Source of the DNA: a bacterium
GTDB lineage: Bacteria; Gemmatimonadota; Glassbacteria; GWA2-58-10
Direction of reading: 5' to 3'
Length of the DNA: 5,967 nucleotides
NCBI GenBank assembly: GCA_021372515.1
Contig: JAJFUG010000122.1
Span: forward strand, 1 to 5,967
Made by a program: the position numbers and the translations under genes. The notes beneath the pieces were generated by a model that searched no databases, was not told the DNA's origin, and saw only the letters and a program-made list of their open reading frames with translations. Positions within the stretch are counted from its first letter, which is position 1, and the number at the start of each line of letters is the position of its first letter. This document shows, piece after piece, positions 1-5,414 of this stretch.

Positions 1-1100
1 TTCGAGCCTCCGTGCGGTTGGGCGCCTGGCTGCTCGCCACTTCCTCGCCCGGCCAGGCCGGTGCGCTCGGCGATGCGGAGCTGCGCACGTTGAACCCGTG
101 ACAAGTCAACACCTAGATAACGGATCGTCGTGTTGATGTCCTTGTGCCCCAGGATGTGCTGGATGTCCTGGATGGGCGTTCCGCACTCGGCCAGCCAGGT
201 GGCGTAGGTGTGGCGCAGGCGGTGGGGCGTTAGGCGTGGCAGGCCCAGGGCCTCACAGGCACGGGTCAGCAGGTAGCCCAGCCGCGACGGGGTGACTGGA
301 ATCCCGCGGCGCGTGGCCACCATCCACCCCAACGGCTGGGCAATGGGCACCAGGTGCTCAACCAGCCAGGGCGGCAGCGGGCGCGGTGTGGCCTCGCCGC
401 CCTTGGTGTCGCCCGGCGTGTAGGTGGCCCGCTCGAAGTCCACCCACTCCCACCGCGCCAGACGCGCCTCGCTCGGCCGAAGCCCCATGCCCAGCTGCAG
501 GCGCACCACCAGGGCCAGCGATGGATCCCCCAGCGTCAGGCGGTCCACCTTGGCCAGGAACTCCATCACCCGAGCCGTGGGGAGCAGCGGCTTGGGCCTT
601 CGCTTGAGGCGCGTCTCAGGCACGTCGAAGGGCACGGCACGGATCATCCGGCGGCGGACCGCCCATTTGCAGACCATCCGGAGGTAGGTGAGCCACTGGT
701 TGCCGTAGGACTTCGCGTGCCAAGCCAGGAAGGCGTTGAGCTGCTCCTCCACCCGGGCCGTGCTGAGCTGGGTGAGCTTCAGGTCGGCGAGCTCGCCAAG
801 ATGCAGGCGCCCGAACCGCTCCACGTTCTCGATGTGGCTGGGGCTCTTGCGGAGCGCATGCGCCGCGACCCACAGGTCCACGGCCCGGCGGAGGGTCGGC
901 TCCGGTTCCTCGCCTCGCGCCCTGCGCTTGGCCGTCTCATAGGCATCCAGGGCCACCTGCTCGGCCTTGGCGCGGTTCCGGAGCGGCTCGCGCGTGGTGC
1001 GCTGGGTCCGGACGCCGCCCAGCCGGAAGCGGAAGTGCCAGCGCTCGGCCAGGGGGATCATCGTCACCGGGCCGGCCCGGTAGCTGCGGGCCTCGGTCAT
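1..1100 (-). CDS. int: Tyrosine recombinase (phage integrase), 3' end cut by the window edge
   Basis: Site-specific tyrosine recombinase that would integrate and excise the element between attP and attB. 366 codons are visible and the frame is still open at the left edge, so the C-terminus is missing, though little is likely lost because 38 residues already follow the active tyrosine. The first ~60 residues resemble an arm-binding region, followed by a helical core-binding domain (~65-155) and the catalytic domain (~175-345). Every catalytic residue is visible: R208 in GMGLRPSEAR, K233 in TKGGEA, H293 and R296 in HRLRHTYATWL, H319 in LGHKD, and the nucleophile Y328 in TTIRYLG, nine residues after H319 as usual. 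The ATG start is preceded by GGAGGT with a 5-nt gap (1106-1111). It lies 19 bp after the 71-aa gene, so the two are probably cotranscribed. The attachment site is probably beyond the left edge. The family call is secure. Confidence 0.96.
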   Translation of the reverse strand, partial: MTEARSYRAGPVTMIPLAERWHFRFRLGGVRTQRTTREPLRNRAKAEQVALDAYETAKRRARGEEPEPTLRRAVDLWVAAHALRKSPSHIENVERFGRLHLGELADLKLTQLSTARVEEQLNAFLAWHAKSYGNQWLTYLRMVCKWAVRRRMIRAVPFDVPETRLKRRPKPLLPTARVMEFLAKVDRLTLGDPSLALVVRLQLGMGLRPSEARLARWEWVDFERATYTPGDTKGGEATPRPLPPWLVEHLVPIAQPLGWMVATRRGIPVTPSRLGYLLTRACEALGLPRLTPHRLRHTYATWLAECGTPIQDIQHILGHKDINTTIRYLGVDLSRVQRAQLRIAERTGLAGRGSGEQPGAQPHGGS

Positions 1101-1105
1101 CGCGG

Positions 1106-1111
1106 ACCTCC
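1106..1111 (-). promoter_or_regulatory. Ribosome binding site of the integrase
   Basis: GGAGGT on the minus strand, five bases before the ATG at 1100. It fixes the integrase start and shows that the gene has its own initiation site rather than being read through from the 71-aa gene. Confidence 0.8.
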
Positions 1112-1119
1112 AATTGGGT

Positions 1120-1335
1120 CTACGCTCTCCTTCGGAGTTCCATTTTTAGTGCTTTCCTTTTCTTCCGCGAAAGCCTTTTCGGAGTTGAGATATTCACCAA
1201 CTTTAGGAGCTTCTTGCCTTGTTTTGAATTCAAGGCGCGTGAAACGTGTCCCGCGAAATCCCGGAACGCGTTCGCACATGCCGTCATTGCTCGATCCATT
1301 TGCTCTCGGAGTTCTGGTTGTACGACAAGGGCCAT
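1120..1335 (-). CDS. Small, very basic 71-aa protein of unknown function upstream of int
   Basis: I do not recognise a family. The first ~35 residues look helical (PELREQMDRAMTACANAF). The C-terminal half is strongly basic, with 15 Lys/Arg between residues 38 and 70, including SRKKRKALK and ELRRRA, which fits a nucleic-acid-binding protein. No helix-turn-helix is clear. The ATG is preceded by GGAGG (1340-1344) with a 4-nt gap, which favours this frame over an overlapping 91-codon frame. It lies directly ahead of int in visibly AT-richer DNA than its neighbours, downstream of a TATAAT box, suggesting a unit transcribed separately with int and possibly acquired separately. By position and charge it could be a recombination directionality factor or another integration accessory protein. 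That is inference from context only. Confidence 0.7.
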   Translation of the reverse strand: MALVVQPELREQMDRAMTACANAFRDFAGHVSRALNSKQGKKLLKLVNISTPKRLSRKKRKALKMELRRRA

Positions 1336-1361
1336 AAGGCCTCCGTGGGATTGGGATTATT

Positions 1362-1367
1362 ATTATA
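1362..1367 (-). promoter_or_regulatory. Candidate -10 box (TATAAT) for the 71-aa gene and integrase
   Basis: A consensus TATAAT on the minus strand, 26 bp before the ATG at 1335, in a short AT-rich run rare in this window. It overlaps the last bases of the upstream gene's stop region (1369-1371). I see no good -35 hexamer at 16-18 bp (GGCGAT and similar), and the TG lies one base off the extended -10 position. If active, it would uncouple integrase expression from the replication operon. Strength is unknown. Confidence 0.4.
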
Positions 1368-1368
1368 T

Positions 1369-2106
1369 TCATTTGGCCGTCCGCATCGCCTGGGCCAGCG
1401 CCTCCTTGAAGAGCCCGGCGAACTTCGCTTGGATCACCGCCTCGACCAGCTCGTAGAACCGAAGGCGCGGGTGGTAGGAGGGGCGCTGCTGTACCACGAT
1501 GTAGATCGGCTTCACCCCGTGCGCCAGGCGCTGGTAGATCCCCAGTGGGAGACGCCCACCACCGGGCCGCCCCATGAAGTACCGCGCCCGCTTTGCGCCG
1601 GCCCGCTTCTTCGAGCCCTTGGTCTCGTTTTCGTTCACCCCGGAATGGGCATTGGCCTGCACCTGGCTGAGTACGGCCGTGGCCACGCCGTTCCGCACGT
1701 TGCCGTAGGCGTCCAGGGGTGCGCCCTTGCCCGGCACCACGGCCATGCCGGCCGGGAGCAGTCCGGCGAACCGCAGGGCCCGCTCGAATCGGGTCTCGTT
1801 GCGCTGGCCGCCCTCCACCTCCGCGAAGAGGTACCGGACGGGCGGCGTGCCCTTGGCGGCCTCGTCCTGGAGGTAGACCTTGGCCACCGTCTCGCCCTTG
1901 CGGGTCATCATGATGCGGACCGACCGCTTGGTCAGCGGGTTGGGACGGTCGAAGGCCCGCGGGATCTCTTCCTTCACGCGGGCCTGGGCCGCCTGGGCGC
2001 TCCGGGTCAGCGCCAGGGCTGTGGCGTAGGGCAGTTGGTCCCGCTCGGCCGAGCTGAGCCAGCGGGTGAGGCGGTTGACGTCCGAACTGACGCTGATCTG
2101 GATCAT
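1369..2106 (-). CDS. Minor tail protein Z-like phage protein (245 aa)
   Basis: It resembles the prophage minor tail protein Z (GPZ)-like family, whose members assist tail assembly or completion. The N-terminal third has the family pattern: a strand and helix, then a long helix (residues ~24-50, LPYATALALTRSAQ), DRPNPLT at 53-59, and a strand-rich segment (KVYLQDE) leading into EGGQR and FERALRFAGLLPAG. The middle carries VPGKGAPLDAYGN and a basic loop; the C-terminal part has RPGGGRLPLGIYQR and an amphipathic helix at the end. The start is an ATG overlapping the previous stop by 4 bp (ATGA), with GGAGG five bases upstream (2112-2116). A structural tail gene is out of place here, downstream of replication genes and just before the integrase. 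The assignment rests on remembered family motifs; a head-tail connector or HK97-gp10-like role is an alternative. Confidence 0.72.
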   Translation of the reverse strand: MIQISVSSDVNRLTRWLSSAERDQLPYATALALTRSAQAAQARVKEEIPRAFDRPNPLTKRSVRIMMTRKGETVAKVYLQDEAAKGTPPVRYLFAEVEGGQRNETRFERALRFAGLLPAGMAVVPGKGAPLDAYGNVRNGVATAVLSQVQANAHSGVNENETKGSKKRAGAKRARYFMGRPGGGRLPLGIYQRLAHGVKPIYIVVQQRPSYHPRLRFYELVEAVIQAKFAGLFKEALAQAMRTAK

Positions 2107-2423
2107 GGAGTCCTCCGCTGGCTGACGAGGTTGTGCACGGTGTGCTGGCTGAGGCAGGTGATGAGGCCGGCGGCCCGCTCGGCCGCCACCAGGGGCACTT
2201 CGGGCAGTTCAGACCGGATGCCGGCCACCGCCAGGCGGGCCTGCTCGTGACGGATCAGACGGAGGAGGGTGCCCTGGATCCCCACCTGGATGGCATCCAT
2301 GGCCGCACGGTCCGTCTCCACCAGCGCCGCATGGCGCAGGCCCGTGGCCCGGATCAAGTACGGCACGTCGGAGAGGGCCTCCCAGGCTCGCCAGTTCGGA
2401 TTCGGGTTCAGATCCTGGCTCAC
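2103..2423 (-). CDS. Conserved-position hypothetical protein (106 aa)
   Basis: I do not recognise a family. The protein is predicted to be mostly helical, with no signal peptide, membrane segment or cysteine motif. After a short polar N-terminus (NPNPNW) come two long helices (about 35-65 and 75-100). The last part, AGLITCLSQHTVHNLVSQR, is weakly reminiscent of a helix-turn-helix, but I would not call it one. The start is GTG at 2423, overlapping the helicase-loader stop as GTGA, with AGGGGGTGA just upstream; no nearby in-frame ATG fits. The stop overlaps the tail-like gene's ATG by 4 bp. Coupling on both sides shows it is translated as part of the operon. Its place after the loader suggests a phage accessory function, not determinable from sequence. 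Confidence 0.75.
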   Translation of the reverse strand: MSQDLNPNPNWRAWEALSDVPYLIRATGLRHAALVETDRAAMDAIQVGIQGTLLRLIRHEQARLAVAGIRSELPEVPLVAAERAAGLITCLSQHTVHNLVSQRRTP

Positions 2424-3070
2424 CGCTCACCCCCTGCGGCGGCCTTGAGGTCCAAGGGGAAGAGCCGCATGTCCTGGCCCTCGGCTTCGGCGGGTGGCCA
2501 GGTGCCCAGCAGGCGGCTGGTGAGGGCCTCGCCGTAGAAGGCCTCCAGCGCCGGCTGGGTGTCCAGGTTGCTCGTCCAGAGCAGCGCCCTCTGGTGCCGG
2601 TAGCGGTAATCCAGCACCCGGTTGAGCACCGCGCGGGCCGGGCAGTTCCGGCCCTCCGCCCGCTCACGGCCCAGGTCATCGAGCACCAGCAGCGGCACCT
2701 CCTCCCACCAGCTGACGCGCTGCTCCGTCCAAGCCTTTTCGAATCGGTTCCGAATGAGCAGGTCCGCCTCGTCGTGCCAGTTCACCCAGGCGATGCGCCG
2801 GTCACGGGCCAATGCACCATCGACCCAGATCAATCGGGCCCGGGCGGGGTCTGGTTGGGATCGGACGATGGACTCCACCTTGCCGGCCAGCAGATGGACC
2901 AGGGCCCAGGTCTTTCCGGTTCCAGACTTGCCCACCAGGCCGAACCCCTGCCGGCCGAAGGGTGGCGCAGCGTGGCGCGGCGCGTGGTCCAGGGCGGCTA
3001 GCTCGGCCGGGGCCAGGCCGGCCGCCGCGAGCAGCTCACGGGTGCGGGGGTGGAAGGAGCTGAGCGTCAT
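2420..3070 (-). CDS. DnaC-like helicase loader / AAA+ ATPase (216 aa)
   Basis: An AAA+ ATPase of the DnaC/IstB-like type, probably a phage helicase loader that uses ATP to place the host replicative helicase at the phage origin. Visible elements in order are Walker A GKSGTGKT (residues 47-54), Walker B LLVLDD (127-132), sensor I with LLWTSN (N168), and a likely arginine finger in LTSRLLG (R186). The length of 216 aa is slightly short for DnaC, because the N-terminal helicase-binding region is only about 40 residues. The ATG overlaps the initiator-like gene's stop by 4 bp (ATGA), with AGGTGA just upstream. Pairing with an initiator-like gene is the usual phage arrangement (compare lambda O/P, where P is not AAA+). 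IstB of transposons shares the fold, but no transposase is present. Confidence 0.88.
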   Translation of the reverse strand: MTLSSFHPRTRELLAAAGLAPAELAALDHAPRHAAPPFGRQGFGLVGKSGTGKTWALVHLLAGKVESIVRSQPDPARARLIWVDGALARDRRIAWVNWHDEADLLIRNRFEKAWTEQRVSWWEEVPLLVLDDLGRERAEGRNCPARAVLNRVLDYRYRHQRALLWTSNLDTQPALEAFYGEALTSRLLGTWPPAEAEGQDMRLFPLDLKAAAGGER

Positions 3071-4017
3071 GCGTCACCTGCGCGGAGGAGCTTCCGGAAA
3101 GAGGGAGCGGGAGAGGTGCGGGGCTGGAGTGGTGACACCCGAGGAGGGCTCGCCCTGGTGCCCCCCGAGTTCTGCGCCCGCTCGAGCCAGCCCATGGCGA
3201 ACCGCCCCATGCCCTTGAAGGTCTTCCGGCGGTGGGTGTTGGCCGGGTCCTGAAGCCAGAGCAGCATCTTGCGAGCCTCCGCCAGCACGTCCACCCCGGG
3301 AAAGGCAGCCCGCCACTCCGCCAGGCGGCCCTCAGTGATGGTCCACTCCGGTGCCCCATGGCCCACACACGGGAGCCTGAACACCACCGGCGTGGAGTCG
3401 GCTGCGGCCGGCTCCGTGCAAGAGTCTTTTATGGGAGCGGGTGCGGGAGCGGGTGCGGGAGTTGGTGCGGGAGCGGGTGCGGGAGCGGGAGCGGGAGCGG
3501 GAGCGGGTGCGGGTGCGGGTGCGGGTGCGGGAGTGCGGGCATTCTGCTGGCCGTTTGCTTCTGTTTTCGAGGTTTCGGAAGCAAGTGAACGTCCGTTTGC
3601 TTCACGTTTGCTTCCCGTTTGCTTCCCACCCTTCCGCCCGGCCTCGGCCCGGAGTTCGGAGAGGGTCTGCCCACGCTCCACCCGAGCGGCCTCTCGCACC
3701 ATGCGCTTGGCTACGTAGGCTGGCGCATGGTCGTACAGGTCGTGGCATCGGTAGCATCCGGGACGGTCGGGCGCCTCCTCGATGAATCCGGCGCGGCCAG
3801 GGCCGCCCGCATCGAGTAGGGCCTGGCACAGTGCCCCGGGCGTGCCGGGCCACTGAGCCGCCGCCTCGACGTCCACCACGTCGCCCAGGTAGGGCTCGCC
3901 GTTCTGGTAGCAGACCTCCCACATCAGCTCCAGGCAGCCCAGGGCGAGCGGAGGGCTCTCCAGCAGCCGGGCCAGGCGCCGGAACTTTGGGTGCTGGGTC
4001 AGGCCAGGACGAGCCAT
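3067..4017 (-). CDS. Phage replication initiator-like protein with an Ala-Pro repeat linker (316 aa)
   Basis: Probably the origin-binding replication protein that works with the adjacent loader. The N-terminal ~115 residues (from MARPGLTQHPKFRRLARLL through HDLYDHAP) look like the winged-helix domain common in phage replication proteins. A charged linker (~120-160) follows, then 17 tandem Ala-Pro/Thr-Pro dipeptides at residues 162-195. The C-terminal domain (~215-300) has the pattern of phage replication C-termini: EWTITEGRLAEW, FPGVDV, WLQDP, RRKTFKGMGRFAMGWLERAQ. I chose the ATG at 4017 because GGAGGTG lies 5 nt upstream (4023-4029) and the preceding gene's TGA shares one base with it; the frame continues upstream but that part looks like shadow sequence. 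The linker DNA carries iteron-like repeats (3552-3625) and a G-rich hexamer array (3433-3534). The role is inferred from motifs and context. Confidence 0.8.
   Translation of the reverse strand: MARPGLTQHPKFRRLARLLESPPLALGCLELMWEVCYQNGEPYLGDVVDVEAAAQWPGTPGALCQALLDAGGPGRAGFIEEAPDRPGCYRCHDLYDHAPAYVAKRMVREAARVERGQTLSELRAEAGRKGGKQTGSKREANGRSLASETSKTEANGQQNARTPAPAPAPAPAPAPAPAPAPAPAPTPAPAPAPAPIKDSCTEPAAADSTPVVFRLPCVGHGAPEWTITEGRLAEWRAAFPGVDVLAEARKMLLWLQDPANTHRRKTFKGMGRFAMGWLERAQNSGGTRASPPRVSPLQPRTSPAPSFRKLLRAGDA
3433..3534 (+). repeat. 17-unit hexanucleotide array (GGGAGC/GGGTGC), coding for Ala-Pro
   Basis: Seventeen consecutive 6-bp units on the plus strand, mostly GGGAGC or GGGTGC, with variants GGGAGT (twice) and TGGTGC (once). 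Read on the minus strand they encode the Ala-Pro linker of the initiator-like protein, so gain or loss of units keeps the frame. On the plus strand nearly every unit begins with GGG separated by three bases, which is the canonical pattern for G-quadruplex formation on the template strand. Confidence 0.95.
3552..3625 (-). other. Iteron-like repeat cluster, candidate replication origin inside the initiator-like gene
   Basis: GAAGCAAACG occurs on the minus strand at 3616-3625, 3605-3614 and 3594-3603, exactly 11 bp apart (one helical turn), and again at 3552-3561. A partial inverted copy (GGAAGCAA on the plus strand) lies at 3577-3584. The three tandem copies fall in three different codon frames, encoding KQT, SKR and EAN, so repetition is at the DNA level. 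The stretch is AT-richer than its surroundings and lies between the N- and C-terminal domains of the protein, as iterons do within the lambda O gene. Origin function is inferred. Confidence 0.55.
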
Positions 4018-5135
4018 CAGCCCACCTCCGGGAACGCGAGGTGCTCCACGCCGTCCAGGAGGCGGCCGGCGGCCTTCTTGCCGTGGCGCCCCATGACGGC
4101 AGCGTCCTCGGTGGGGACGCCTGTCCAGTTGCTCCAGGAGCCGTCGTCGTCCACGATCCAGCACGCCCCCTCAGTGCCGTCTCGCTCGATCCAGGCATGG
4201 GCATGTCGCTCGGCGCCGCCATGGGTGTAGTGGGCCTCGTTGACGTAGGGTGCCCACTCCCCCCACTGCTTGAAGAGGAAGGGCACCCCCGCCGCGGCGC
4301 ACTGGTCCCGCAGGCTCCGGGCCCAGTCCGGGTGCATGGGGCGGGCGTGGGGGCCGGACTCCCCGCCGCAGATCACCCAGTGGATCCTTGGCAGCGGCTT
4401 CCCTGTCACCTCTGGGCAATCAGGGCAGTCGATCCCCGAGTGGATGGCCCCGGGCCGCGTCAGGCAGCACCGGCCATCGAGGGTGTCTTGTGGGATCACC
4501 ACCGGGCCCAGCATCGGCTCACAAGACAGGAACCGGACCCGGGCGGGCACCTGGCGCAGGGCCAGGATCCGCTGGTCCGCCCGCTCCTGGTCCTCCACGG
4601 TGGTCCCCAGCCAGACGTTGGCGGGTGCGTTGCCCTTGTGCCAGGCAAGCAGCCAATGCAGCAGCGGGGAGTCGCCATGGCCTTGGGCCGCGAGGTCATC
4701 CATGGCTCTCCAGACCAGCCTGTTCACCATTTCCGGCCGCTTGGTGAGGATCAACCAGTCGAGGTTGGGCGTCTGCCGGATCACGTCCAGGGCCTCGAGG
4801 CGGGCGCCGTCCAAGTCCCGCCGATCCTCAAAAAAATCCGCCATGGAGTTGGTGAACACCCGGAACCGGCGCCCCTCGGCCGCGGCGCGGCGCTCGTAGC
4901 GCATGGCCTCCCGGCGGGCGGCATCCACGCGGAGGAGGCGCGGGGCATGCGGGCCCCAATGCCCAGGCGTTTCCCCAACCACCATGCCTTCATGGTTCTC
5001 GATGGGCTGGTGCTTGTAGAATCGGGCGTCCTGGCTTTCCGCGTAGCAGTGAGCGCAGGCCGGGCTCACCTTCGTACAGCCGTGCCAGAAATTGATCGTA
5101 TGGTCGCACCACTCGATGGCGGAATTTTCAGCCAT
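4017..5135 (-). CDS. Phage Gp37/Gp68 family protein (DUF5131), three-cysteine motif (372 aa)
   Basis: A full-length member of the phage Gp37/Gp68 family, whose biochemical role is not established. The N-terminus carries the hallmark: IEWCDHTINFWHGC, then C20-x6-C27-x2-C30 in HGCTKVSPACAHCYAE, a cluster suited to metal or iron-sulfur binding and reminiscent of radical SAM proteins. Further family motifs follow in order: NSMADFFED, WLILTKRPE, NVWLGTTVED, RFLSCEPMLGP, WVICGGESGPHARPM with DWARSLRDQC, FLFKQWGEW, and near the C-terminus GKKAAGRLLDGVEH. The ATG at 5135 has AGGGG six bases upstream. The stop TGA shares one base with the next gene's ATG, placing it first in the five-gene overlapping chain. 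The partner often found nearby (three-Cys-motif partner TcmP) is not in this window. Family call is secure; function is open. Confidence 0.93.
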   Translation of the reverse strand: MAENSAIEWCDHTINFWHGCTKVSPACAHCYAESQDARFYKHQPIENHEGMVVGETPGHWGPHAPRLLRVDAARREAMRYERRAAAEGRRFRVFTNSMADFFEDRRDLDGARLEALDVIRQTPNLDWLILTKRPEMVNRLVWRAMDDLAAQGHGDSPLLHWLLAWHKGNAPANVWLGTTVEDQERADQRILALRQVPARVRFLSCEPMLGPVVIPQDTLDGRCCLTRPGAIHSGIDCPDCPEVTGKPLPRIHWVICGGESGPHARPMHPDWARSLRDQCAAAGVPFLFKQWGEWAPYVNEAHYTHGGAERHAHAWIERDGTEGACWIVDDDGSWSNWTGVPTEDAAVMGRHGKKAAGRLLDGVEHLAFPEVG

Positions 5136-5164
5136 TGGAGACCCCTGCTTGGCGCGGCTTCATG

Positions 5165-5180
5165 GGGTGGTGACACCATG
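5165..5180. promoter_or_regulatory. Possible operator: small inverted repeat in the divergent intergenic region
   Basis: TGGTGACACCA (5168-5178) is an inverted repeat with 5-bp arms around one base. It lies in the 62-bp gap between the divergent starts at 5135 and 5198, where a repressor site would be expected. CATGG at 5161-5165 and CCATG at 5176-5180 make a second, looser inverted pair. I see no convincing -35/-10 pair on either strand here. Short arms make this weak. Confidence 0.25.
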
Positions 5181-5186
5181 AGGCCG

Positions 5187-5192
5187 AGGAGG
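5187..5192 (+). promoter_or_regulatory. Ribosome binding site of the plus-strand zinc-ribbon gene
   Basis: A full AGGAGG followed by five bases and ATG at 5198. This is the main evidence that the small plus-strand frame is a real gene despite running against all its neighbours. Confidence 0.8.
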
Positions 5193-5197
5193 AACAC

Positions 5198-5410
5198 ATG
5201 GAAAGGGATGTGAAACCGACTGGAATCAACACCAAGGAGCGAGTGCTGCGCTTGCTGTGCAAGTGCGGGCACACCTTCGAGCAGGGCTTCTCGCAGACCT
5301 TCAGCCTTCCGGATGGAGGTGCGAGGTGCCCGCGGTGCAAGGCCTTCACGAATTTCTGGTCGGAGGACATCCGCGCTTGGGCTGAGAAGGCGCGGGCGGT
5401 CGGAGAGTAG
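5198..5410 (+). CDS. Small zinc-ribbon-like protein (70 aa), against the local gene direction
   Basis: A short protein with two cysteine pairs, C21-x-C23 (LLCKCGHTF) and C44-x2-C47 (RCPRCKAF), separated by a 20-residue segment containing aromatic residues. This is the layout of a zinc ribbon, which usually binds nucleic acid or mediates protein contacts. The last ~20 residues form an acidic then basic helix (SEDIRAWAEKARA). No specific family is recognised. The start has a consensus AGGAGG five bases upstream. It is the only plus-strand gene in the window, diverging from the Gp37/Gp68 gene over 62 bp and converging on the DUF3850-type gene with only four bases between stop codons. No terminator is visible there, so its transcript would run antisense into that gene. 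A regulatory role is possible but unproven. Confidence 0.78.
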   Translation: MERDVKPTGINTKERVLRLLCKCGHTFEQGFSQTFSLPDGGARCPRCKAFTNFWSEDIRAWAEKARAVGE

Positions 5411-5414
5411 CCCA

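Noticed and set aside
354-1337. 327-codon open frame on the plus strand
   Set aside because: Antisense to the integrase, whose catalytic residues are all present on the minus strand.
1097-1372. 91-codon minus-strand frame overlapping the 71-aa gene
   Set aside because: Begins inside the AT-rich promoter-like stretch without a ribosome binding site; the 71-aa frame has GGAGG at the right distance and a plausible composition.
1246-2250. 334-codon open frame on the plus strand
   Set aside because: Antisense to the tail-like gene and part of two others; no family pattern.
2622-3218. 198-codon plus-strand frame opposite the helicase loader
   Set aside because: Antisense to the AAA+ gene, whose Walker A, Walker B and sensor motifs are clear on the other strand.
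3433-3534. CRISPR-like or tandem regulatory array
   Set aside because: Units are 6 bp with no spacers; it is a coding microsatellite for an Ala-Pro linker.
4018-4164. 49-residue N-terminal extension of the initiator-like gene
   Set aside because: It overlaps the coding end of the Gp37/Gp68 gene, is Arg/Pro/Gly-rich shadow sequence, and the ATG at 4017 has a strong RBS and a stop/start overlap.
3831-5213. 460-codon open frame on the plus strand
   Set aside because: It is antisense to the Gp37/Gp68-family gene, has a composition typical of GC-rich shadow frames and no recognisable motif or RBS.
5066-5272. 68-codon minus-strand frame across the divergent gap
   Set aside because: Overlaps both the Gp37/Gp68 start and the zinc-ribbon gene, with no RBS or motif.
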